From positions 30,035,951 through 30,099,950 of the forward strand of contig OY482853.1 in the NCBI GenBank assembly GCA_960531495.1: a stretch of 64,000 nucleotides of DNA, given 5' to 3'. Position numbers and translations under genes: made by a program. Of the stretch, positions 22,030 through 33,189 are shown in pieces (within the stretch, counting starts at the first letter, position 1; the number at the start of each line of letters is the position of its first letter). The notes below the pieces were generated by a model that saw nothing but the letters and a program-made list of their open reading frames with translations, was not told where the DNA came from and did no database searches. This DNA is from Zeus faber (Eukaryota; Chordata; Actinopteri; Zeiformes; Zeidae).

Positions 22030-22888
22030 AATTTAAGAAAAGAAAGCATATCCATCTGTCCACTCATACTCAGTGGGTGAGTGGGCATGTTGAGAGTGCA
22101 AGTCTTTTAATCGTTGTGGTAGTTTATTTTGGCATTCTTGTCCAATCTTTTTCTTGTGAGTGGAGAATGAAATAATACTACCTCTCAGAACTGTCTTCGC
22201 CATTTCCCAGAGTAAGGATGGTGATATTTCTAGAGAGAGTCATTCAGTTCAATGAAGGATGTCAATTCTCTGGAAAATAAATTATTTTCTGTATGCGTCA
22301 GAAGTGAAGTGTTAAACCGTCACCTGGGGAGGAGGGTTCGGGTTGGTTTCATTTATGACTTTGAAACTAATCAGCCGTGATCAGAGATTACAATAGGGTG
22401 GATTTTAGGATTAGTGGTTTTGGAGATTAACAAGTTATTTGTCAAAAAAAAAGTATGTGTATTCTCTATTATTACAGGGGATGATAGCTCAGGCGGTAGA
22501 GGTGGTGGTCTAGTGATCTAGAGGTTGCTGGTTCGATCCCAGGCTCCTCCTGTAGTGTCCTTGAGCAAGACACTTAACCCCTAATTGCTCCTGATGGCTG
22601 CATCCGTCGGTGATTGAACAATTGTAAATCGCTTTGGATAAAAGCGTCTGCTAAATGTAATGTATTATGTAGATTATTTGATTGCTAACATTCATCAAGA
22701 GCAGGATCTCTCATATACTTTATTGTTTTATAATGTCAGATGAACCTGGGCCTCTCATCTCTGGTTTGGGAATGGTCGAAACTTGTATTAAGTACTTTGT
22801 TGAAGTCCCCTCCCAGTTTTTTTTTTTTTTTCGATTATTTATTCCGCGAATTCTAAGATTTTTGAAAATATATTGTGAAATAAATTTG
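22030..22888 (-). pseudogene. L1-type LINE ORF2 fragment (unit A)
   Basis: On the minus strand this is the end of an L1/Tx1-type endonuclease, with the 'ISDHGPIS'-type block degraded here, and the linker toward RT. It is clearer in unit B (33211-33531) and unit C. A SINE (22473-22662) interrupts it. The fragment stops abruptly at about 22888, where SCAN-type sequence starts; the same LINE continues in unit C. Confidence 0.65.
22473..22662 (+). mobile_element. tRNA-derived SINE with L2-type tail
   Basis: The 190-bp element has an A box ('tagctcaggcggtagag'), a B box ('ggttcgatccc'), the core 'gtccttgagcaagacactta' and the tail 'tttggataaaagcgtctgct'. The target duplication TATTAT is at 22467-22472 and 22663-22668. 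Unit B is empty at this point ('ctctattatgtgg'). The tail matches the end of the L2 fragment at 51925. Confidence 0.92.
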
Positions 22889-22925
22889 TGACTGAGCGTC
22901 ACAGTTGACTCAATATAATCCATCC

Positions 22926-23612
22926 CTAATCACCGCAGAGTACGGGTGAGTGAGCGCGGACTCCGGACACACGAACACGGCATAGATTTTATGTACCCGC
23001 TCAAAGGCCCCGCGAAGCACATCATCCTTTGATTGTTCCAGAGGCAAGGAAGTTCCCACCTGGGGTTCCCCCTCCTCCGCTCTGGTGACCTCTGCGTGGT
23101 CCCTCGACAACTCCTCCGCTGGGTCCAGGCCCCTCAGTGGGCCCCTCTCGGGTCCGGTATGGTAGGTTGGTGTGGGCGTAGGCCTCCGCGTGGTCCTCCG
23201 TGAGGGCTACGGCGGCCTGGAGAGAGGCCGGTTGGTGGCATCTTAGCCAGCTAGCAGCGCAGGCCGGAAGATTGTCCACGAACTGTTCGGTGGCCACCGC
23301 GTCGATCTGGTGCGGGGAGCACTCCTTCAGTCAGAGCCCCCGCTGGACAGCCTCCAGAAGCAGCTGGGTGTGCTGAAACCGACGGCCCGTGGTGTTGGAG
23401 GGAAGTGATTGGAGGCACAGCCAGTGGCCGCCAGGTGTAATCCCAACCCCTTCCATCACCACCATCTAGATGACAACGTAGCTCATCCACTGCTCCAGTG
23501 GTGGGGCATGCGCCACCAGCTGGGCTTCTCCCGAGAGGAGGGGAACAAGCTGCCATGCCTGTTCGCGGGCCGTCCATCTATCACCTCAGCCATATGTTGG
23601 CGTGTTTATTAA
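22926..23612 (-). pseudogene. SCAN-domain Gag fragment (Gmr1-like Ty3/gypsy), unit B
   Basis: On the minus strand two offset frames carry a SCAN-like capsid C-terminal domain: 'VATEQFVDNLPACAASWLRC', then 'HQPASLQAAVALTEDH'. This follows the SCAN consensus of a 'L-x-EQF-x-x-x-LP' helix, then W and 'HQP-x-x-x-x-x-AVAL-x-E'. SCAN domains of vertebrate zinc-finger proteins are known to derive from Gag of Gmr1-like retrotransposons. No zinc finger or pol follows here, so a retrotransposon relic is more likely than a host gene. Frameshifts lie near 23330. Confidence 0.75.
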
Positions 23613-24240
23613 TTGCTCTCTCAGATAGATAGTGTCCATGCGGAATCACAGCTTCTGCTGTCTGTCTGGCAGCTTGCCTTTCAACGGAACTCGCCCTAAG
23701 GGCCTCGTCTCTCAGGCACGCCGATCCTTTCTGCAGGGACATCCAAACAATTATTCCTTCCTATTTTGGGATCAGGCGAATCGACGGAGTCCCTCCGTTA
23801 ATTTGCCTGATCCGCAGCAGCTAAGCGGCCCCGGGATGGGAGCCAGCGCTGGCTTGACCATGCCCCTTTGTTCACCACACTCCCCTTGACATCTGGAGGT
23901 GTAGCTCTTGTGGCAGGACTTCCGGCCAGACCCAGAATTTCAGAAGTTTGGCCAGCTCTTTCGGTGCTGCTAAAAAAGTGTAAACACAAAATCCAAACAA
24001 ATTGAGACCATATTTCTCAAACTGTATTCTTCCCTGAATCCCAAAATGAATAATTTATAAAACGTCCTGCTTTAGTTCTTGAGTGGAGACAATAGAATAG
24101 TACCTCTAAAATATTTATGACTTCAAATACTGCTGTGAAAATAACCAATTATCACATTTGTTGTCACACAGTAAGTGTTTAAGGAAACTGACAGGTTTAT
24201 TGTTCTAGGTACTTCCAACTATCTGATAATTTCAGAGCAC
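23613..24240. other. Sequence upstream of SCAN fragment, unassigned
   Basis: It is matched at 34586-35200. A minus-strand stretch ('LAAPKELAKLLKFWVG' in the unit B/C versions) is conserved between the two copies, but I do not recognise it. It may be more of the Gmr1-like element. Confidence 0.35.
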
Positions 24241-26587
24241 AATAGCTGTGTGTTGTCCTTGGCACTTTGAGACACCTGTGTGTCACACTAACTCAATGTG
24301 TTTTAATCAACCATGCCATTTTCTACAGCTCCAACATTTGAAACATGAACTAGCTACATCATCAACTTAAGCTAGCATTAGCTGCTTACCTTGGACTTAC
24401 CTGGATGACGCATGCTGTGTTTGCTCAGTGACAACTTAAGCTGAAACATTGACAACGGACGGTGGGTAGTTACGTAGAGCTTCTTGTATTAAATGAGTTG
24501 CCTTACGTAGGAGCTCGGGGCAGCTTTTCGACATGGCTAATCCTACACACTACCACAAGGGCTACTGACTGATCGAGGCAGGCTGGGTTTACTTGAACTG
24601 TTTAAAAAAATAATCACCTAATAGGATGTAAGATCCCACCCACTGCCATTGACGGCTGCAGTTGACGGATTGAAATATTTCACAGTGCACAGAAGAGCAA
24701 CAATCCTGAAATAATTAAATACAGTAATAAGACATATGTAGGAATTAATTATTAAATATGAACACAATTAAATGTGTTACATTTAATTATCTGTTAACAT
24801 TTCAATCATTGGCACAAATTGTCCTCATAATTTACAGTACTGCATATTTATCTTGTACCAAGCATGTTTTTTATACTCAAATGTTATTCCATTGAAAGTT
24901 AGTTTAGAAGGGAACAGTTTTGAATCCTGATACTGCAACAGTCAAGCATACTCGATCTCCTTGTTACAGAAACTTTAATTCCTAAAATATAATCATCCGA
25001 CAGATACATTGTCGCCGACAGAATTGAGTCATTACTGATGGAATTATTTTTTATGGATCCACATAAACCAGATTTTTCTTCTTTACATGGATTACAATAC
25101 ATTTGACAGTCATATTGTGCTCAACCTGCGGTTCATCCCAGGCAAGCAGGTTAATTGCACTTGGTCATGTCAGCAATATAACATGACACCTTATTCAGTT
25201 TTTTTGCAAATTAGGTCTTAAATGATTGTATTTGGTTGTTATCGTTAGGTGTGTTGGGTACATATTGTAAGATCTCGTGTGAGGTGGTTTATCCTGTCTA
25301 CACCTCATAAGATCAGTTCAATTTCTAAATGTTAAAAATTCTGTCTCTGTAAATAAGGTCTTTAACACTAGAACAGCATCAGTTCTTGAATTTTAGTAAT
25401 CAGCCAACAGTGACGCTGTCCTGCGCCAGAGATCCCATTGTTCAGACTGGTGGATCATCAGCCGCCATCACCCAAAACAAGGGCAGGATTTATTATTTAG
25501 AAAATAAAAATCCAGATTTTATCATTATCAGTCTCACTGCAACAGAGAGTAATGGGGAGACATGCATGGCATGGACATTGTTTCCAACTTCAAGGAAAAT
25601 AAACAAAGGAAAAACTTATTGAAATCTAAAATAAAGTCTGTTTTTCAAGTTTGCACCAGAGTACGGTGCATAACGGGGACGCACCGTCACCAAGACTCCC
25701 TCTTCACAAGGTGGTTGGTTATGTTTTGTCTCACACAAGTTTGAAACTAACGAAAATAAATACATTTAAATCTAAAATAGAATAGTACCAACACCTCTCT
25801 GGGTGGTGTTTGGCTCTGTCCTCCAGTAGTTGGGGTTGCAAAACAAAAGCAAATGTAAAGTATCTGCTTTTATAAGTGCACTATTCAAATTCAAACGGAG
25901 GCATTTGCAGGATGCATGTTTAGGAAAAGTCACGGCAGAATTAGAATAGGGCTCATACTAAAACATATTTCAACTTGATATTCCAAATGTGGCATCATAT
26001 GGGCAACCACTGTCCAAGTGTTAATGATTGTATTTGGTTTCTAACTACATATTGAATTATGTGTTTTACCCTGTCTATATTAGTCGTGTCGATCGAACGA
26101 GCCGAGTCCTTTAAGTGAACAATTGGAGCCGGCTCCCATCTGGGAGACTTCCCCATTTTTTTGGAAATGAATACAAGACAATAGGATGATCCTGTAACAA
26201 ATGTGTTAAATACGATCCAGAAACACCCCGATTGCAAACTTAACATTTAACAAAAAACATTTTCAAACAGAGTAGAAATATTTTGTTTCATATATATGAA
26301 ATTAAAAGATGTCTGGATAGAGTTCTTTTTTAACCATACAAAGTGGATTCTTTAACCATCAATATGAAACAAAAATGTTGTTTTACAGTATTTAAGGTTT
26401 TTATACCAAACAAAGTAAAATGATGGTATTCTGGAAATGTAAGGCTTTGTATAATTACACTGAATAAATCAAGTGACAGTGTATGTGCACACATACCAAT
26501 CATAGGAATTAATATGATTAGATTCAGCTTATTGTCATTGCACAAGTCCTGAGACAATGAAATGCATTTCACCCATCCTATAAACTG

Positions 26588-26757
26588 ACAGATCTAGGAG
26601 CAGTGGGCTCTGTGCTATTGTGGTGCCTGGGAAGCAGTTAGGGCTTAATTGTCTTGCTCAAGGACACATCATGCTACCAGGAGGAGCTGGGGATCGAACC
26701 AGCAATCTTCTGATTAGACGACCTTCTCTGCCTCCTGAGCCACTGCCCCCCCAAAAC
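26588..26757 (-). mobile_element. tRNA-derived SINE (unit B copy)
   Basis: Same insertion as 8745-8912, with B box 'tggttcgatccccagc' on the minus strand. Confidence 0.7.
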
Positions 26758-26887
26758 ATTGCTATTTGGCTGAAAAGCTAGAGGTGGAACTAAATACAGC
26801 CGTTCGGGAGCCAGCTCTTATTTTTGAGCTGAGCTAAATGATCTGGTTTACTAAAGAGACAAAATTCCAGTCACTAGTGTGTGTAGT

Positions 26888-26890
<3 letters not shown>

Positions 26891-26951
<61 letters not shown>
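26891..26951. repeat. (AT)n microsatellite
   Basis: About 30 perfect AT units followed by (GATA)n-like 'agatagatagatagata'. It is absent in unit A at the matching point. Confidence 0.95.
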
Positions 26952-26969
<18 letters not shown>

Positions 26970-27354
26970 GTTAAGAAGAGAAAGCTTAAATGGGGTATTC
27001 TGCCAAGCAGGTGAGGCCCACAGAGGGCAGATTAAGGTTGTTTCCCACTGGGCATGACTCAGTACAATGTAAAGTGATGATGATTTTGATTCTATTATTC
27101 TGACATGACACCCTGTGTTCTTAAAAAAAAGCATTTGCCTTATAATGTAATTATCAAGTAGGAGTCAAGTGGGAAGGAATTAATATAGCACAATAAAATA
27201 TACAATTTTCATTGCAGATGTACAATAAATATATTCAATTGATTGATTACAGCTATTACAAGAAACTTTGCCTTTTGCCTCAAAAGATATTTATACCATT
27301 TCAGTATGGTATTAGGAGATACGGTAATGATTACCACAGACAAATGATCATGGG

Positions 27355-27891
27355 TGTCAGAAGTGGGATGGTCAGGGGGACAATTCCAATTGCAGACACA
27401 GGGTAGGGAATACAACAGAGGTTTATTGAACAACAGGCAGGGGTCAAAACAAGGGAATGAGGGTCCAGGGAAACCAGCAGCAGACAGGGGATCAGGACTG
27501 TGACATGGAAGACAGGAGAACTCACAACCAGAAGCAGAGGAGTCGGCAGGGAATCAGGCATCAAGAGTCCAGGGTAAACAGTGGACCAGGCAGGGCCGTG
27601 GACCACGCATGCCGAAACAGGAGACCAGAACAAACCGACAAAGACCGAGTGAAGAACACCGGGTTAAGTACAAATGGAGTGATGAGGGAAGTGGAGACAG
27701 GTGGTGTGATAACAGACTGTAGTCGTGACTGGGATCTGAGGTGACATGAAACACAGACAGGGGGAGCAAGAGAGGGACGGAGAGACCTAGTTGGAGACAG
27801 GGGGAGCTCGAGTTAGACACAGAGCACTTGTGAGAGACAGGGGGAGCTAGAGGGAGACAGACAGGAACACAGCAGGGGAAGGATCATGACA
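27355..27891 (-). repeat. Ty3/gypsy-type solo LTR (unit B)
   Basis: The 537-bp copy is flanked by ATGGG (27350-27354 and 27892-27896). It carries about 55 bp more than the A copy, from a local duplication of a 'gagacagggggagct' block around 27750-27850. Confidence 0.85.
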
Positions 27892-28286
27892 ATGGGTGTG
27901 ATCGGCAAAAGATAACAAGCTTGTTGTTTTTAGTCATTAAAACAAACTTGTTGAATTCCAGATTCATATGAATGAAGTGAGACAATGATTATAGAAGAAA
28001 ATAATATTTCATACGTATAGATCTTAAACAGTTAGTAAATGTTATTGTCACTGTAACTTCTCTAGACCCTGGGCAGGCTGTGATTCCTCTTTAACGCTGT
28101 CTTCCACACTTTTTCCACACCTGGAAGTTGTCCAGGATTGTATTGTATACAAGCCCTGTTGTTTGTCTTAGACTGTGCCTAATCATGGGAAAGTAATAAC
28201 TGTTATCTTTTTTCATCCAGCAGACTTTCTTTTCATGAGCTCAATCGTCTGCGGGGCTGCTGCTAGGAGAGAACTTTAGAACAGAT

Positions 28287-29282
28287 TCATTCTATGAATA
28301 GTTTTGTATTTGAAATGTCAGACTTAAATATTCTACCAGAAAGGATCATTTGAAATGCCTTTCTGAACCAGCTGTAAAAGAAAGCATAGATAAAAGGATT
28401 GACAGTCGAATTAATATAGCCTACCCACAAAAGCACTTCGATCAACCAAGGTGGAATGGAATAACTAATATAGGGGCCAATGATGTTACAGCAAAAAAAA
28501 GGAGTCCAACAAGATAGAAAAACCCCCATGATTATAGCCAGTGTTTTGGTGGCTTTTCTCTGGGACTTCACAGTCACTTTCCCAGAGGTCACACAGCTTG
28601 GGTTCTGTAATTTACTGACTTGTTTCTGTGCCACCAGATAGATTTTCAGGTAGATGCTCAGCAAAATAACTCCAGGAAGGTAAAAGGACAGAATTGATGA
28701 GATGCTACTTGATAATCTGCTCTGAAATAAAAAACATCCTCCATCACATGCAATGTTGTTATCGTAGAACTCCTCAATTCCCATAATATTAAGCTTTAAA
28801 AATATCATTCCAAAGCCCACTGTGGCTGAGATGCTCCAACTAACAAGAATCATTATCCCTGCCGTGTGAACAGTTATTTTGTGTGGATACAGTAGAGGTT
28901 GGCAAACTGCATAATACCGGTCAATGGATATGAAAGAAAGGTTTACAATTGAGGCGTTGCACAACAAAACATCAGAACTCATGTATATTTTACAGAAGAT
29001 ATCCCCAAGATACCAGCAGGTCTCTACATATTCAATTGTAGTTGGAATCATGACCATTATTCCTAAAAGCAGATCAGATACAGAAAGAGAGAGGATGAGG
29101 TAGTTGGTCGGAGTGTGAAGCTGTTTAAAATGAGCAATTGATACAATGACCAAAAGGTTTCCAAACACTGTGAGGGCGACTGTGGTCCCCAGGATCACAT
29201 AGAGGGAGATGCGGATTGACATGGGGTAGATTGTCTTTAGACATGAGCTGTTCCTGGACTCATAGCAGAGAGCTGTCTCCAT
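28287..29282 (-). CDS. taar: Trace amine-associated receptor (TAAR), copy B
   Basis: Intact 331-residue TAAR, about 95% identical to copies A and C. All helices, D104 (3.32), DRY 121-123, CWTP 258-261, Y289 and the 291-310 TAAR fingerprint are kept, as are the extracellular cysteines 97, 179 and 183. Private changes sit near the expected ligand pocket: E84-Y85 instead of Q-C at the top of helix 2, and N109 (3.37) instead of T. D174 and D180 in extracellular loop 2 make the loop more acidic. Helix 5 serines 195, 196 and 199 are retained. The open frame runs to 29306, but I prefer the METALC start at 29282 because of the splice acceptor before it. Expected role: amine-sensing olfactory receptor at the plasma membrane of olfactory neurons. 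Confidence 0.93.
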   Translation of the reverse strand: METALCYESRNSSCLKTIYPMSIRISLYVILGTTVALTVFGNLLVIVSIAHFKQLHTPTNYLILSLSVSDLLLGIMVMIPTTIEYVETCWYLGDIFCKIYMSSDVLLCNASIVNLSFISIDRYYAVCQPLLYPHKITVHTAGIMILVSWSISATVGFGMIFLKLNIMGIEEFYDNNIACDGGCFLFQSRLSSSISSILSFYLPGVILLSIYLKIYLVAQKQVSKLQNPSCVTSGKVTVKSQRKATKTLAIIMGVFLSCWTPFFCCNIIGPYISYSIPPWLIEVLLWVGYINSTVNPFIYAFFYSWFRKAFQMILSGRIFKSDISNTKLFIE

Positions 29283-29571
29283 CTGTCCGGGGGGAGAAAG
29301 GAGCAATACTTACAACATTAAAGAAACTTTTCTATTTTTATGTTTTTCTAAATACAACACAATCCAATTACTTTAAAAAGCCATATTTCAGCAGGCATGA
29401 GGTTAATGCATGAGTGAATTTGTTTCCCTAAAGCTTGCTGCTAAATTGTACTGATACACAACTGTTTAAAAAAGTGTACTAAGGTGAGCAGTGAGCAGCA
29501 GTAAAGTGGACTTACCTCTCATCGACAGATAAACACTCATCCAAATATTATCTTAGAGAATGTGTTTTATA
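29283..29571 (-). promoter_or_regulatory. TAAR copy B promoter, exon 1 and intron
   Basis: TATAAA at 29571-29566, predicted exon 1 ending at 29516, donor GAG|GTAAGT, intron 29283-29515, acceptor CAG directly before METALC. The upstream ATG at 29540-29538 is conserved. The inverted repeat lies at 29627-29654. Confidence 0.6.
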
Positions 29572-29626
29572 TAATGGTACCTCATCTAAAACAGTCACCA
29601 TATGAGAACCCCACTGGGTCAAGAAT

Positions 29627-29654
29627 TCTCTCCTGGCCTTGTGACCAGGAGAGA
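29627..29654. promoter_or_regulatory. Conserved inverted repeat upstream of TAAR B
   Basis: Identical to 11995-12022 in arms and spacer. Confidence 0.4.
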
Positions 29655-30419
29655 GTGAACTAACATAGCCTAGGGAACTAAGGTTCCAAACAGCCCCCGT
29701 AGATTATTCCATGCATCCAAAGCTCTAGCATTTGAAAGGAAGTGGTCGATTTAGCATTTTAATGTAAATTAAATTCTAAAATCTTTGTATTGTAAATTCA
29801 CAATTCCAACACGTAATGGTGACTTGCATGTCAGGATGACTCCTCTTTCAATTTACTCACTGACTCGTTTTCTAGAATGCCTGGATGTTGAAGACCGCAA
29901 TAAATGCTTGGACAAAGTTCTCGAAGTACCTGACACTCCCGGGGTCACAAGCACACAGACAACAGGAGCCTCAGGTCTAATGAGACAGTATATTTTAAAA
30001 AGGGAATAAAACTATAGCAAACTAAAAGGGAAGAAGCAGTGTCTTTCCTGGGTTCTGTTAGGGGGTATGGTTGCACAGGGAAAAGTCCAAGTTTCAGGGC
30101 GTTGACATCATCATCCGGAATCCCTGTATCGGGCCATTTAAAACAGAGGCTGTTCCACCTCTCATCACGCTCTGGCCCTGCCACGAATTAGGAGGAACAA
30201 AGTCAGCATTCTCATGTGTAACGCTAAGGACATCCACCTTTATACTCTATCGTTCTGTACTTGTGTTTTGCCACAAGGGCTAGAAGCATTCAGGTCAGTT
30301 CTGACCGGTCGCCTTGTTGCCTCCCAGTCAGCTGGCTCTCCGAGACTTGGTCGCTGTCGGTGTCAAGTCTGCATGAAAGTATGTATATGTATGTGACGAA
30401 TAAACCTCTTGAATCTTGA

Positions 30420-33010
30420 ACTTATCAACTTGTCGCGATCGTGGCACTGCCCCTTGCGGCCGCTGGTGCGGGCACTCTGTGTCAACTACGCACTTTTTCG
30501 TATTTTTTCCCATTTTTTTCACAATGTCCACTAAAAAACCCTTAGCAGTGATCTCCTACAGCCACGATTCATTCGTGGATGTAAAAATGTACCTGCACGA
30601 ACAACTTTGGGACATTTTATCTGCGGATCTAGAGTGGCCGCCGTAAATTTTGTGTGCCAACACTCTCAACAACAACAGCAACAACAACAATGGAGCCGCT
30701 GTTCCACAGGTGGGCCCACGGAGGAAGCACCATGGTAAACAAGGTGGCATTCGGGTCAAAATGAGGACCCAACCTTACCGTCCACCTCTGCCAAGCATCC
30801 TTCTTGCAAACATTTAGTCCCTGGAGAACAAGTTGGATGACCTTCGAGCGAGGATTCAATTCCAACGGGATATGAAATACTGTTGCGTCCTCTGCCTGAC
30901 GGAGACATGGCTGAACCCAGAGGTGCCGGACCACGACATACGTCCAGCCGAGTCCTTCTCCATGTTCCGCGCCGACAGGTCAGAGGAGTCGGGGAAATTC
31001 AAGGGTGGAGGCATCTGCCTCATGACAAACAGTCACTGGTGTAACCCCAAAAACATCAAGACTCTCTCCTGCTCCTGCTTGCCAGACCTGGAACAGCTGA
31101 CCATCTCATGCCGTCCATTCTACCTCCCCCGGGAATTCAGCACGGTCCTCATTACAGCCGTTTAAATTCCACTTCGAGCGGACACCGACACAGCACTATC
31201 AGACCTATTTGATGTGTTGTGCAGACTTCAGAATGAACATCCCAACGTGGCTATGGTCGTGACTGGGGACTACAACCGGGCGAACCTTAAAACAAATTCT
31301 GACTAATTTCTATCAACACATCACGTGTGCCACCAGGGGAGATAAAACTTTGGACCCCTGGTACACACCTTTCAAGAACGGATTCAAGACCGTCTCGCTC
31401 CCTGCTTTTGGGAAATCTGATCACACCACGATTTAGCTGGTTCCTGTTTACAAGCCGCGCATTGTGAGTGAACCGGTGGTGACCAGGGATGTAAAGCGGT
31501 GGTCGGACCATTCAGAGGCCGCGTTTCAGGATGCTCTTATTGACGTAGACTGTGACATGTTCCAATCAAATTCCAGTGATGTCAGCTGTAAGCTTCATAG
31601 CTACATTAGCGGACAGCATTGTTCCCACGGTGAAAATGTAGATATTTCCTAACCAGAAACCGTGCCTACATAAATCCATCCATGGCGCTCTGAATGCTCG
31701 CACGACTGCTTAGAACGAAGGTCTTGTATCCGGTAACATGGACATTTACAAAGCGGCGTCGTACAATCTGCAGAGGGCGGTGAAGGACGTCAAACGGAGG
31801 TATTTAGACACAGTGGAGCTACAGATGGAGCAACAGGACACCAGACGCTTGTGGCAAGGGCTGCGGACTATAACTAATTACAAGAGCAGCCCCACCCTAG
31901 CCAACAAACTGAACGTCTATTATGTGCACCACTAGCTCGCCGACTAATTGGAGTTACACCGCTGGGGATGAGCGCGTACTCAGTGTCTGAGCTTGACGTC
32001 AGGAGGGCACTTATGCGTGTGAACACCAGGAAAGATGCAGACCCAGATGGCATATCTGGACGAGTTCTGAAGACCTGTGCTAACCAGCCAGCCCGGGTGC
32101 TCACTATGATATTCAATGCCTCCTTGGCTGAATCAGTGGTCCCGTCCTGCTTCAAAAGGTCCACCGTCATTCCTGTACTTGAGGGGATTGCCTCTCCTGC
32201 CTGCCTTAATGACTCATTAAGTCATTAAGTGTTTCGAGAGGCTGATTAAGGATTACATCTGCGCCTCCCTTCCCCGCACATTGGACCCGCTGCAGTTTGC
32301 GTACCGGCAGAACAGATCCACCCGTGACGCAGTCTCCCAGGTACTGCACACTGCCAGGTGGTTAGGGTGGGGAGTCACACGTCCAGCTCCCTGACTCTGA
32401 ACACAGGATCCCACCAGGGCTGCGTCCTCAGCCCCCTACTGTACCCCCTGTACACACATGACTGTGTGGTCAGGGGCAGCTCCAACACCATCAAGTTTGC
32501 TAACGACACAGTTGTCGTGGGCCTGATCAACGATGGCGATGAGAAGGCCTACTGTCTGACTGATTGACTGACTGACTGACCTGTCACTCTGGTGCCAGGA
32601 CAACAACCTCCTCCTAAACGTCAGCAAAACTAAGGAGCTGATTGTGGACTTTAGGAGTGGATTACATTGGAGGATACATACGCCGTTGGTGATTAATGGC
32701 ACTTTTGTCGTCAGGGTGAGCAGCTTCAAGTACCTGGGAGTCCACATCACGGAGGATTTAACATGGACTTTACATACAGACACTCTGGTGAGAAAGGCGA
32801 GGCAGTGTCTTTACCACCTCAGACAGCTGAAGAAATTCTTGGTCTCGGTGGGGATCCTCAAGTCCTTCTGCTGTGGAGCAGTGGAGAGAATCCTGACAGG
32901 CAACATCACTGCCTGGTTTGGGAACTGTACTATTCAGGACAGGCGGGCCCTGCAGAGGGTTTTGTGTTCAGCTGAACAAATACATTGTAAGATCATCCTC
33001 TTATTCTGTC
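30420..33010 (+). pseudogene. L2/Rex-type LINE copy II
   Basis: This is the only copy not broken by a large insertion. The start codon is at 30524, followed by a glutamine/asparagine-rich stretch. The endonuclease comes next ('LCLTETWLNP' at about 30890, 'TGDYNRAN' at about 31262, 'GKSDHTT' at about 31411). RT follows ('VNTRKDADPDGISGRVLKTC'; fingers; 'LNTGSHQGCVLSPLLYPLYT'). The catalytic motif reads FANDT instead of FADDT (near 32496), so the first catalytic aspartate of the pair is lost. Part of the RT palm between 32350 and 32360 is deleted. Stops and frameshifts occur throughout. It lies 0.8 kb upstream of the TAAR promoter in opposite orientation. Confidence 0.88.
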
Positions 33011-33189
33011 TTTAATTAATCTACAAAAAAATAAAACAAATAAATATACCAGCTCTTAGGGGGAAGGCGGCCCCCATTGTTCACAGAAGCTGGCTCATAG
33101 ATCTGACATTACTGAGCACTCCAAGTGGGCGTGATGCGGAGGATCTCCCGTTCACCACGCGAACAGTGACAGGCACCGAGCCGCCGCAA

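Larger units (their letters stand above)
381..22888. repeat. Tandem segmental duplication, unit A (TAAR-containing)
   Basis: This is the first of three paralogous units. It shares with units B and C, in the same order, the left flank starting 'cactaactcaatgtgtcttaa', the AT-rich 3' flank, a gypsy solo LTR with ATGGG flanks, a TAAR gene, a plus-strand LINE and a minus-strand L1 fragment. It is about twice as long as the others because ERV1, ERV2, a SINE and about 0.5-1 kb near 12.4-13.3 kb are extra. It ends where L1 sequence abuts SCAN sequence. Its own SCAN fragment is not in the window. Confidence 0.85.
24241..27354. other. Unit B AT-rich TAAR 3' flank
   Basis: It is co-linear with unit A (381-1181 joined to 7196-9741) and gives the empty site for ERV1 at about 25090. 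It holds a SINE (26588-26757) and an (AT)n array. No gene is seen. Confidence 0.6.

Noticed and set aside
22473..22662. Functional tRNA gene (A and B boxes present)
   Set aside because: The box region cannot form a proper cloverleaf, continues into a SINE core and LINE-type tail, and is flanked by a target duplication.
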